IMG/VR virus record: IMGVR_UViG_3300017779_000191
Location: 1-21,677 of that record
Direction: 5' to 3' (one strand)
Length of the DNA stretch: 21,677 nt
DNA from: a virus
In this document: positions 7,676 through 13,428 of the stretch, in pieces
How positions within the stretch are numbered: the first letter of the stretch is position 1
Layout of the letters: the number at the start of each line of letters is the position of its first letter
Position numbers and translations under genes: made by a program
Notes under the pieces: model-generated
What the model was told of the DNA's origin: nothing
The model's input: only the letters and a program-made list of their open reading frames with translations
The model's database searches: none

Positions 7676-8152
7676 ATGGATTTAACAGAATTTAACGACG
7701 GGAAACCGTTTGATACTGAAAACGCAACTAGTGGTGGTGGCAACTCATCACTAGAACCTGGAAGACATACTATGCACTACGCTGGTGCTGATATGATTGA
7801 AGGGAAGAATAACTGGAAAGCAATCAAAATGCTTTTTGAAGTAGATGGAACAACTATAGTTATAAGTAATACTTTTACTGTAGGATCTGATAACCCCAAA
7901 GCCGTTGACATAGGCAACAACTCTTTACTTTTACTAATGAACGCAATGGGAGTTAGCTCTTTAAAGAATACTGACGAACTTGTAGGCAAAAGTGTTAGCG
8001 CTGAACTTGTTAGAGCTGACTCAGGTTATTTAGAAATAGACGAGCAGTTTGGTAAAACCTGGCAAGAAGTAGGCGATACGCCAAGCACGGAAACACCAAA
8101 AGAAGAAGTATCTCCGTCAAGTTCCGACAATGACGAAGACATACCTTTTTGA
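7676..8152 (+). CDS. ssb: Single-stranded DNA-binding protein (DUF669-like) with SSB tail
   Basis: The 158-aa protein has a beta-rich core (about 25-125, including NNWKAIKMLFEVDGTTIVIS and a mid-protein GKSVSAELVR) and an acidic, disordered tail that ends DNDEDIPF. The D-x-D-I-P-F tip is the hallmark of bacterial SSB proteins, where it recruits repair and replication enzymes; here it implies contact with host or phage partners. The core resembles DUF669 phage proteins, which are found with Sak4-type ATPases. The best ribosome site of the operon (AGGAGGT at 7663-7669) precedes it, consistent with high expression. The next gene starts within its last 23 bases. Confidence 0.82.
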   Translation: MDLTEFNDGKPFDTENATSGGGNSSLEPGRHTMHYAGADMIEGKNNWKAIKMLFEVDGTTIVISNTFTVGSDNPKAVDIGNNSLLLLMNAMGVSSLKNTDELVGKSVSAELVRADSGYLEIDEQFGKTWQEVGDTPSTETPKEEVSPSSSDNDEDIPF

Positions 8153-8501
8153 TTATGATGATTTGAAGTTTCGGAGACAGTCACTATGTGCTTACTGCCA
8201 TGGTGTCGCGTCTCCGCTACTTTACATTAAAGACGGTAAGCACTTTGGTGCTTGCTCAATGGATCATTTACAAAAAATTGGAGAGGGTGAAAAGATGGAG
8301 GACATCAAAAACTTTGCACAAATTAATCAAGAGGGCCTTAGGTATGCCCTTAGTAATAGCAAAGACAAATATTTAGAGATATCTAAAAAGAACAAGACAT
8401 ATATTTTACACGAATGGGATAGGGAAGACCGCGTAGATTTCATTCACAAGGTAGTAGCCAATTATTTGAACCATGCCAAGGATCAGGCGAGGAGTGGCTG
8501 A
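8130..8501 (+). CDS. Putative zinc-binding small phage protein (123 aa)
   Basis: The frame starts at an ATG 23 bases inside the SSB gene, with no clear ribosome site, so coupling to SSB translation is likely. Near the N-terminus SLCAYCHG (CxxC), then GACSMDHL (C and H about 22 residues later), could form a zinc site. The remainder is helical and charged, ending in HKVVANYLNHAKDQARSG. The family is not recognised. It lies directly upstream of, and overlaps, the primase-helicase gene, whose protein lacks its own zinc finger. An accessory role at the primase is an inference worth testing. Confidence 0.7.
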   Translation: MTKTYLFDYDDLKFRRQSLCAYCHGVASPLLYIKDGKHFGACSMDHLQKIGEGEKMEDIKNFAQINQEGLRYALSNSKDKYLEISKKNKTYILHEWDREDRVDFIHKVVANYLNHAKDQARSG

Positions 8502-10356
8502 TCTTACAGAATATTTTGGTAAAGCTGGTTTAGTAGTAGATAAAAACTTTGCATTTAGTGGAGCTGACAAGTCCCTGAGCGACTTGATTAGCGAGATGCA
8601 AGGCAATGGGTTAGTTGTAGATTTTATTGACACTAGCGGCGAGCTAGTGAGAGTCCCAGTTAGCGCAACTGCATCGAACCGACCAGATAAAACCAATGAG
8701 CGTAGCGGTTGGTATGTCTACAATCAATTAGATGCAGACTTTGTATGTCTGTATGGCAACTGGCGTACATCTTTAGAGCAGAAGTTTACTTCTTATAACA
8801 CCAATGAAATGACGGTAGCGCAAAAACGCGATCTGCAAGTCAAGGTAGAGGAGGCACAACTAAGACGCGAGGAAGCAAAGAAAACCAAGCAAGACGAAGT
8901 TGCTTTGTATGTTAAAGATAAGTATGCCAAGGCTGGCGAGGTTAAGGAGCATAAGTATCTTACAGACAAGAGGGTTGAGAACCATGGTTTAAGGTTAACT
9001 AGCACTAACAATCTCATGATACCCTTACACACTATTATAAAGAGTAGTGATACTGGGTTATTAGTATCAAGAATAAGAAGTTTACAGTACATCTTCCCAG
9101 ACGGATCTAAAAAGTTTGCATCTGGTGGTGAGGTGCGCGGAAATATTTTTTTAATTGGGGTTGAACACCACCTACTGCCAACCCTTGAAACTCTGGTTAT
9201 ATGTGAGGGTTATGCAACTGGAGCTTCCATTTATGAAGCGACAGGATTGCCATGTGCGGTAGTTTTTTCGGCTAATTTTTGTTTGACTGCAACTACGCGG
9301 TTGCGAGCTATTACTAATTCTAAATTTTTACTTGCCCTAGACAATGATACTTCTGGGGTTGGCGAGAAGTGTGCTAACGAGGTTGCAAGTGCGGTTATCA
9401 ATTGCATGGTTAGACTACCAAGCGTGATTGGTGATTTTAACGACCTAGCCAATGCCAAGGGTAAAGATCAGTTAAAACTAGAGCTGTTAGAGTCTAAGTT
9501 TAATATTAGGCAGTATGCAATCCGCAACTTAGTAGAAGAACCAAAGCCGATTGAGTGGTTAGTTGATAGTTTCATACCATTAGGCAAGCCAGGCATCATT
9601 GCCGCAATAGGTGGGGTTGGTAAAAGTTTAAGTATGATACAACTAGCTCTTGGTATTGCTCTTGGTGGTAAATGGTGGGGTAAACCTATTTTACAAAAAG
9701 GCTCTAGCGTTATCTTTGCCGCAGAAGATGATTTAGCAGAGGTACATAGAAGGATTGATGCGCTTGATCCATTAGGTTTACGGTTTCAGTCTGAATATGA
9801 CGTTTATGTCTTTCCGATACCAGAACAAAAAGAGCCAATGATATTGTTAAGGGAAGAAGGCATAACACCCCAAGCCACAGAGTTAGTAGATGAACTTAAA
9901 ACTATACCTAATTTACAGTTAGTGGTATTTGATCCGTTACAAGCATTTACAACTGGTAATATTAGTTCAAGCAATGAAGTGGGCCAGTTGTGGGGCTCTT
10001 ATTGTGCCAACATAAGTGCCAGGTTGGGAGTTAGTTGTATTTCAGTCCACCATTTAAGTAAAAGTGCATTGAGTAATGACTCTGATGATGCGCTCAGTCA
10101 TAGGGCCGAGATAAGAGGCGCATCTTCCTTGGTAGATAGTGTTAGATTTGCCATAGCCATGTGGTTAGCTGATGAGGATACTTGTGAAAAGATATGTATT
10201 CAAGAAGGAGTTGAAATAGACAGAATGTCAGTTGTTAAAGCTGGCTTAGTTAAATCTAATTCTGGTAACGTAGATTATAAAACTAAGACACTTATAAGAC
10301 GTGGCGCAGTTTTAGAAATATTGGATGAAAACAAAAAGTCCTTTAACTGGGACTAG
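8473..10356 (+). CDS. Bifunctional primase-helicase (TOPRIM + RepA-like ATPase)
   Basis: The 627-aa protein would unwind DNA and synthesise primers for phage replication. The N-terminal region (1-230) contains a charged coiled coil (about 113-150). The TOPRIM domain follows, with CEGYATG (E245) and LALDNDTSG (D290, D292). A hexameric RepA/AAA_25-type helicase domain shows Walker A AIGGVGKS (378-385), Walker B LVVFDP (483-488) and the motif SVHHLSK (524-530). No zinc-ribbon cysteines are seen at the N-terminus. I keep the ATG at 8473, but a GTG at 8494 (right behind GAGGA) would shorten the overlap with the previous gene to 8 bases. No DNA polymerase gene is visible in the window. Confidence 0.92.
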   Translation: MPRIRRGVADLTEYFGKAGLVVDKNFAFSGADKSLSDLISEMQGNGLVVDFIDTSGELVRVPVSATASNRPDKTNERSGWYVYNQLDADFVCLYGNWRTSLEQKFTSYNTNEMTVAQKRDLQVKVEEAQLRREEAKKTKQDEVALYVKDKYAKAGEVKEHKYLTDKRVENHGLRLTSTNNLMIPLHTIIKSSDTGLLVSRIRSLQYIFPDGSKKFASGGEVRGNIFLIGVEHHLLPTLETLVICEGYATGASIYEATGLPCAVVFSANFCLTATTRLRAITNSKFLLALDNDTSGVGEKCANEVASAVINCMVRLPSVIGDFNDLANAKGKDQLKLELLESKFNIRQYAIRNLVEEPKPIEWLVDSFIPLGKPGIIAAIGGVGKSLSMIQLALGIALGGKWWGKPILQKGSSVIFAAEDDLAEVHRRIDALDPLGLRFQSEYDVYVFPIPEQKEPMILLREEGITPQATELVDELKTIPNLQLVVFDPLQAFTTGNISSSNEVGQLWGSYCANISARLGVSCISVHHLSKSALSNDSDDALSHRAEIRGASSLVDSVRFAIAMWLADEDTCEKICIQEGVEIDRMSVVKAGLVKSNSGNVDYKTKTLIRRGAVLEILDENKKSFNWD

Positions 10357-10364
10357 GAGAAACC

Positions 10365-10499
10365 ATGAGCAAAGGATCAGACCAACGACCAAAACAAGTA
10401 GACAATAAAACTTTCGAGGATAATTGGAACAAGGTATTTGGTAAAAGAAAAGACAAAAAAGATACCAAAAAGAAGGAAAATAGGAAGAATGAAAGATAA
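10365..10499 (+). CDS. Small basic hypothetical protein (44 aa)
   Basis: AGGAG at 10355-10359 stands 5 bases before this ATG and overlaps the end of the primase-helicase gene, a good sign for a real small gene. The product begins MSKGSDQRPK, has a core FEDNWNKVFGK, and ends in a lysine/arginine-rich tail. The 'N-W-x-x-x-F-G-K' core is reminiscent of small proteins that follow replication genes in marine phages (from memory). It is probably a nucleic-acid-associated peptide. It ends two bases before the iteron cluster, so that cluster is not interrupted by coding sequence. Confidence 0.6.
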   Translation: MSKGSDQRPKQVDNKTFEDNWNKVFGKRKDKKDTKKKENRKNER

Positions 10500-10500
10500 A

Positions 10501-10569
10501 GGCATATATGATTTAAAAACATACCCATATATAATTTAAAAACAAAGGCATATATGATTTAAAAACATA
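10501..10569. repeat. Three 23-bp iterons, replication-origin candidate
   Basis: Three contiguous units of exactly 23 bases start at 10501, 10524 and 10547. Units 1 and 3 are identical (GGCATATATGATTTAAAAAC then ATA/CAT ends), with identity running 27 bases at 10498-10524 and 10544-10570. Unit 2 keeps CATATATaATTTAAAAAC with changes at its first two bases and one internal base. There are no spacers, so this is not CRISPR. The position just after the primase-helicase gene and the AT-rich character suit initiator-binding iterons or a clustered operator. Confidence 0.6.
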
Positions 10570-10578
10570 CATGCCTTT
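10544..10578. other. Inverted repeat embracing the third iteron
   Basis: AAAGGCAT (10544-10551) pairs with ATGCCTTT (10571-10578) around the third iteron, an 8-bp stem with a 19-base loop. No uridine tract follows, so it is not a good terminator. It may be part of the origin or operator structure. Confidence 0.4.
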
Positions 10579-10607
10579 ATATACATCCTACTATACTATT
10601 AAACTAG

Positions 10608-10635
10608 GGAACGGGCATTTGAAATGCCCTGTTCC
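10608..10635. other. Strong hairpin of unknown role
   Basis: GGAACGGGCATTT (10608-10620) and AAATGCCCTGTTCC (10622-10635) are complementary over 13 pairs with one bulged base and a single-base turn, best seen as a cruciform-forming palindrome. No T-run follows on either strand, so an intrinsic terminator is unlikely. It lies between the iterons and the winged-helix gene in 225 bases that otherwise show no gene. Confidence 0.5.
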
Positions 10636-10724
10636 AAACATTAGGAAAGATATAAATTTTTTGACTTAGTTGGGTTGAAAGAGTGGGGAGTAATAACTAC
10701 ATAGTTGGTGAAAAAGGAGGAAGC

Positions 10725-11090
10725 ATGAAACAGTTAAAAGAGCGTATGAGGGTAGTTAGAGATTTAGCTTATGGTAATAGAAGGCAAAGCGGGTTTATAG
10801 CTTTTTGTCAGTCAACACCGATACATTTTTATATAGTCTTAGAAATCGCGATAGCTCAGTTAGAGGGTAATAAAATAAACTTTGAAAGGTTGGTGTATTT
10901 GTTACCTGGTAATCTGGGGAGCAGGTCAACCATTGGTAGTATTTTAGATGATTTTGTTAGACTTGGTTACATGGTTAAAAGCGTGGGAGTGGATAAGAGG
11001 AAGAGAGTTTTTGCGGTTAGCAAAAAGGGACTTGAACTATTAGACGGTTATTTTGAAAAAAGGCAGGTTAGTCTGAGGGAGGTTGCTTAG
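10725..11090 (+). CDS. Winged-helix (MarR-like) DNA-binding protein
   Basis: The 121-aa frame starts at the ATG at 10725, which has AAGGAGG 5 bases ahead; an upstream GTG at 10683 opens the same frame but has no ribosome site. The sequence shows a helical N-terminus, then helix-turn-helix segment NLGSRSTIGSILDDFVRLGY, followed by a beta wing VGVDKRKRVFAVSKKGLELL. The 'V-S-x-K-G-x-E-L' end is typical of MarR-type winged helices. It sits just after the iterons and hairpin, so it may be the protein that binds them, as regulator or replication initiator. No lambda CI-like repressor is present in the window, so this is also a candidate lysogeny regulator. Confidence 0.72.
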   Translation: MKQLKERMRVVRDLAYGNRRQSGFIAFCQSTPIHFYIVLEIAIAQLEGNKINFERLVYLLPGNLGSRSTIGSILDDFVRLGYMVKSVGVDKRKRVFAVSKKGLELLDGYFEKRQVSLREVA

Positions 11091-11519
11091 TTGAATAATG
11101 AGAAGTGGTGGTTAATAACCGATAGCATTGACGAGCCAGAGAGGTCAGGACTCATTAGCTATAGTGTGGCGAATAAATACGACAACTATGCAAAGCTCAA
11201 AAGGGTGGTCTGGAAGTGGTTTAGATCGCACCTAGATAGAAAAGATATTAGTAGTAGGGAGAAAATCATTCTGTGGTGCTTGTGTGAGCGTTACGGGAAG
11301 AGTTTTAGCTCACATGATGCTATTAGCTATTATGGTCAAATGTGTGGACTGAGTAGCGTTACAATGGGCAAAGGGTTTGCGGTATTGATGGATAAAAATA
11401 TTATCTGGTGCGCTAAACAAGATCAACGGATAATGTTGCGCAAGCTAAAGAGTGGGATGCAGCACAAACACTTCTTGCTCGTTGGTTTAGGCGTGATGTT
11501 GGAGAAAGAGGCTAGTTAA
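11091..11519 (+). CDS. HTH-type replication/regulatory protein (142 aa)
   Basis: The gene abuts the previous stop and uses TTG (11091) as its only plausible start, with GGGAGG about 9 bases ahead. The central part SSREKIILWCLCERYGK, then SHDAISYYGQMCGLSSVTMG and KGFAVLMDKNIIWC, has the layout of the winged-helix HTH_36 domain common in phage and plasmid replication proteins. The N-terminus is Trp-rich (EKWWLITD, VVWKWF). It forms a two-gene unit with the winged-helix gene upstream and ends in a bidirectional terminator. Whether it loads the helicase at the iterons or represses transcription cannot be told from sequence. Confidence 0.68.
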   Translation: MNNEKWWLITDSIDEPERSGLISYSVANKYDNYAKLKRVVWKWFRSHLDRKDISSREKIILWCLCERYGKSFSSHDAISYYGQMCGLSSVTMGKGFAVLMDKNIIWCAKQDQRIMLRKLKSGMQHKHFLLVGLGVMLEKEAS

Positions 11520-11533
11520 TGTTTAGCCTTTTT
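11505..11533. terminator. Bidirectional intrinsic terminator between convergent genes
   Basis: AAAGAGGCTA (11505-11514) pairs with TAGCCTTTTT (11524-11533) around a 9-base loop; the stem is ten pairs including one G-U. Read rightward it ends in CCTTTTTC, and read leftward in CCTCTTTC. It spans the stop codons of the plus-strand gene ending at 11519 and the minus-strand gene ending at 11523, so both transcription units stop here. Confidence 0.7.
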
Positions 11534-11681
11534 CGTATGCGGGCCTGATTTGTTTTTTGGTTATTCTTTTAACTTGGTTTGTCTCCTCGTCAATGAATAC
11601 TACTTTATTTAGTTTTATATCCAGATAGTTGTCTTGAACGTAGCCGAATATAGTTGTACCGCGTATTTGTACTCTGGTCAT
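11523..11681 (-). CDS. Small hypothetical protein (52 aa), last of minus-strand cassette
   Basis: The minus-strand frame starts at the ATG at 11681, sharing one base with the TGA of the previous small gene. It encodes MTRVQIRGTTIFGYVQDNYL followed by a charged region ending KQIRPAYEKG. The beginning looks like a small beta barrel (alternating polar/hydrophobic VQIRGTTIFGYV and LDIKLNKVVFID). No family is recognised. The terminator overlapping its stop and the coupled start support it as a gene. Confidence 0.6.
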   Translation of the reverse strand: MTRVQIRGTTIFGYVQDNYLDIKLNKVVFIDEETNQVKRITKKQIRPAYEKG

Positions 11682-11779
11682 CAGACACCGCCAGGAAATA
11701 GATCAAACAAGTTTTTTAATGCTTGATCTGATAAGTAAAGCAGATGTTTAGGTATTTTAGTTCTGTCAATGTGTTTCAT
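11681..11779 (-). CDS. Very small hypothetical protein (32 aa)
   Basis: This is a 33-codon frame whose ATG at 11779 shares one base with the TAA of the preceding gene and whose TGA shares one base with the next ATG. The product is MKHIDRTKIPKHLLYLSDQA followed by LKNLFDLFPGGV, an amphipathic helix. There is no independent ribosome site, so it depends on coupling. The perfect chaining with both neighbours is the main reason to call it. Confidence 0.5.
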   Translation of the reverse strand: MKHIDRTKIPKHLLYLSDQALKNLFDLFPGGV

Positions 11780-11916
11780 TAGTCTAGCTCTTCTATTTCT
11801 TTAATTAAATCTTCAGCACTTGAACCCTCTTGTAGTGAGTCCCACGCATCGCTGTCTACAATGTGCTGTAATGTATCTTTACAGTCATTTAATAATTGTT
11901 TTATTTCTTTATTCAT
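11779..11916 (-). CDS. Small acidic hypothetical protein (45 aa)
   Basis: The minus-strand ATG at 11916 is preceded by AGAGGT 8 bases upstream. The product (MNKEIKQLLNDCKDTLQHIV, then SLQEGSSAEDLIKEIEELD) is acidic and helical with a single cysteine. It is not recognised. The TAA overlaps the next ATG by one base. Its ribosome site falls at the end of the tiny upstream frame 11922-12014. Confidence 0.6.
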   Translation of the reverse strand: MNKEIKQLLNDCKDTLQHIVDSDAWDSLQEGSSAEDLIKEIEELD

Positions 11917-11921
11917 TAGTC

Positions 11922-12014
11922 TTACCTCTTTTTAAAATAGTTAATATAATATGAACCGTGCCAGGCTGTGCGCCTGGTTGGTTTGTTGAATAGATAGTTT
12001 ATTAAGTGTTTCAT
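11922..12014 (-). CDS. Possible 30-aa peptide or structured leader
   Basis: A 31-codon frame on the minus strand starts at the ATG at 12014, sharing one base with the TAA of the 113-aa gene, and ends 5 bases before the next ATG. The product is basic and aromatic (MKHLINYLFNKPTRRTAWHG, SYYINYFKKR). The same DNA contains a hairpin, CCAGGC/GCCTGG at 11961-11977 with a 5-base loop, so the segment could instead be a structured intergenic leader. Coupling favours translation; confidence is low. Confidence 0.4.
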   Translation of the reverse strand: MKHLINYLFNKPTRRTAWHGSYYINYFKKR

Positions 12015-12355
12015 TATGCTACTTTCCTATTATATTGTTTGATTTCATTCATGTATTCTTGGTCTTCTGGGTGCATGTCGTCATATTCTTGTAATAGTTC
12101 TTTATAGCAACCCTCTCTGCCTTCGTATGGTGTTGTATAAAAACTATAAAGCTCCTTGCTTTCATCGTCATACATAGCAACCTGGTAATCTGAGTTAGTC
12201 AAAAAGACATAACCAGAGTTCATATTAAAAGCAACCTTGATGCCGTCACTATAAAAATCATCTGGTAAGCCGTTGCTAATAGCTGTTAATAGTTTTCCCG
12301 CTTCTTTTAATTCTCTATAACCAAATTCTGATAAGTTTTCTGTATATCCGTTCAT
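12014..12355 (-). CDS. Hypothetical phage protein (113 aa), 'SGYVFLTN' family
   Basis: The minus-strand gene has GGAG about 8 bases ahead of its ATG (12355). The central segment MNSGYVFLTNSDYQVAMYDD is like one I associate with small proteins of marine phages, where it is followed by a region describing a residue-rich acidic tail; the C-terminus here is EGREGCYKELLQEYDDMHPE. The N-terminal third is helical (LSEFGYRELKEAGKLLTAIS), the middle is beta. There is no catalytic motif, signal or membrane span. It is the second gene of the minus-strand cassette. Function is unknown. Confidence 0.75.
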   Translation of the reverse strand: MNGYTENLSEFGYRELKEAGKLLTAISNGLPDDFYSDGIKVAFNMNSGYVFLTNSDYQVAMYDDESKELYSFYTTPYEGREGCYKELLQEYDDMHPEDQEYMNEIKQYNRKVA

Positions 12356-12378
12356 GTTATTAATCTCCGTTAGTTAAT

Positions 12379-12422
12379 ACCACCAAAAGCCCACAAATGC
12401 GGGCTTGATTGTTTAAGGTGGT
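12379..12422. terminator. Nested inverted repeats, possible attenuator
   Basis: On the minus strand, AAGCCCGCA and TGTGGGCTT (12406-12387) form a 9-pair hairpin with one G-U, followed by TTTTGG. An outer stem ACCACC/GGTGGT (12422-12417 and 12384-12379) encloses it. It lies between the 65-aa gene and the 113-aa gene. The U-run is short, so partial termination or mRNA stabilisation is more likely than full stop. Confidence 0.4.
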
Positions 12423-12423
12423 T

Positions 12424-12621
12424 TTACATTCCTATAATTTGTCCTGTTGCTTCTCTGAATTTTACTTCATCAAAATTGGTGTTTTCTTGTTTTAAAAAAT
12501 CACAAAGACCGTCCATGAATGCTGCTTGTTCTATTACAAACATCGGGCTATTTCTAACATTAGCCATTCTGCCATTGTCCTTAATTAATTCTGCTAGTTT
12601 TATAAAATGTTTTCTTGTCAT
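12424..12621 (-). CDS. Small hypothetical phage protein (65 aa), first of minus-strand cassette
   Basis: AAGGAG lies 9 bases before the minus-strand ATG at 12621. The protein begins MTRKHFIKLAELIKDNGRMA and ends NFDEVKFREATGQIIGM; the pattern 'M-T-R-K-x-F-x-x-[IL]-A-E ... F-D-x-x-[KR]-F' is shared with a family of small proteins widespread in phages (recollection of motif, no search). It is all-helical and soluble. It is followed by an attenuator-like hairpin and preceded by a candidate promoter, so it probably has the highest transcript level in the cassette. Function is unknown. Confidence 0.75.
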   Translation of the reverse strand: MTRKHFIKLAELIKDNGRMANVRNSPMFVIEQAAFMDGLCDFLKQENTNFDEVKFREATGQIIGM

Positions 12622-12659
12622 GTTAGTTATCTCCTTAAGTATTTACTAATAACTCACAT

Positions 12660-12687
12660 ATCATAACAAAAGATACTTATATAACAA
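12660..12687 (-). promoter_or_regulatory. Candidate promoter of the minus-strand cassette
   Basis: On the minus strand TTGTTA (12687-12682) and TATGAT (12665-12660) are 16 bases apart, and the ATG of the 65-aa gene follows 38 bases later. The 145-base gap is divergent: for the plus strand only a TAGAAT (12730-12735) is seen before the small terminase gene. Confidence 0.45.
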
Positions 12688-12766
12688 GTAGTTAGCATCA
12701 AAAACATACAGTTTTTTTAAGAAATGCTGTAGAATAAAGGCTTAAAAAGGATAAAAAACTTCAATT

Positions 12767-13252
12767 ATGAGTCAAAAAGTAGCTAAAAAGTCGGGTAGAA
12801 AGCCAATAAAGATTGATTTAGAACAAGTTGAGAACCTTGCCAGTCGTGGACTTGGTAACTCTCAGATTGCGCGTGCCTTGGGCGTTTCATGGGATACGAT
12901 AGACCGTAACAGAAAACGCTCTGCGGATTTTGAGGGTGCTTTAAAAAGGGGGAAAGCTCGTGGCTTGGCGCAAGTGACAAACGCTTTGTTTGAGTCGGCC
13001 ACCGAAAAAAACTCGGTTGTTGCCCAGATATTCTATTTAAAGAACCAAGATCCAAAGATATGGAAAGATCGCGTAGAGAATGTTCATGCAACCATAGATT
13101 TAAACCAGGTATTATCTGGCGCTAAGGATCGTATCGGCGACTTATCCGCGACTATAGAAAAGCCGCGCGTTATAAACGCTGTTAAATCAACACATAAAGA
13201 GCAGCGCAACGTGGTAGACAATCAGGTTAACAAAAACAAAGACACTAAATAG
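12767..13252 (+). CDS. terS: Terminase small subunit
   Basis: This 161-aa protein recognises phage DNA for packaging and hands it to the large subunit. An N-terminal homeodomain-like HTH (LASRGLGNSQIARALGVSWDTIDRNRKRS, about 24-52) is followed by a helical oligomerisation region, and then the motif IFYLKNQDPKIWKDR (about 88-102), characteristic of small terminases. The tail is basic and likely disordered. The ribosome site is weak (AAGGAT 14 bases upstream). The large subunit follows 176 bases later, a gap with two competing hairpins and a run of eight C (13323-13330), but no gene. Confidence 0.85.
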   Translation: MSQKVAKKSGRKPIKIDLEQVENLASRGLGNSQIARALGVSWDTIDRNRKRSADFEGALKRGKARGLAQVTNALFESATEKNSVVAQIFYLKNQDPKIWKDRVENVHATIDLNQVLSGAKDRIGDLSATIEKPRVINAVKSTHKEQRNVVDNQVNKNKDTK

Positions 13253-13256
13253 GGCG

Positions 13257-13289
13257 GATAGTTTGCTATCGGTAAGGGTTGCCCGATAG
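13257..13289 (+). other. Two mutually exclusive hairpins after terS
   Basis: CTATC at 13266-13270 can pair with GATAG at 13257-13261 (loop TTTG). Extended to CTATCGG, it can pair instead with CCGATAG at 13283-13289. No T-run follows. The arrangement could be a weak transcript switch or a packaging-related signal; neither is demonstrated. Confidence 0.35.
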
Positions 13290-13428
13290 TCTGCAAATCA
13301 ACACGATTTAAAACGATTATTACCCCCCCCTTACATTTTGCGCGACGGGTATTGTATGTGTAACTGTAGAACTAAAATTTTTTAATTTTTTTTGATACAA
13401 TAGTAAGAGGTAATAACAAAGGGTATCT

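Noticed and set aside
10501-10569. CRISPR array
   Set aside because: The units are contiguous with a 23-base period and lack unique spacers; there are no cas genes. The Cas4-like gene is a phage recombination nuclease of the DUF2800 type.
10608-10635. Rho-independent terminator
   Set aside because: The hairpin is strong, but neither strand has a T-run directly after it.
10683-10724. GTG start for the winged-helix gene
   Set aside because: AAGGAGG is placed 5 bases before the ATG at 10725 and no ribosome site precedes the GTG.
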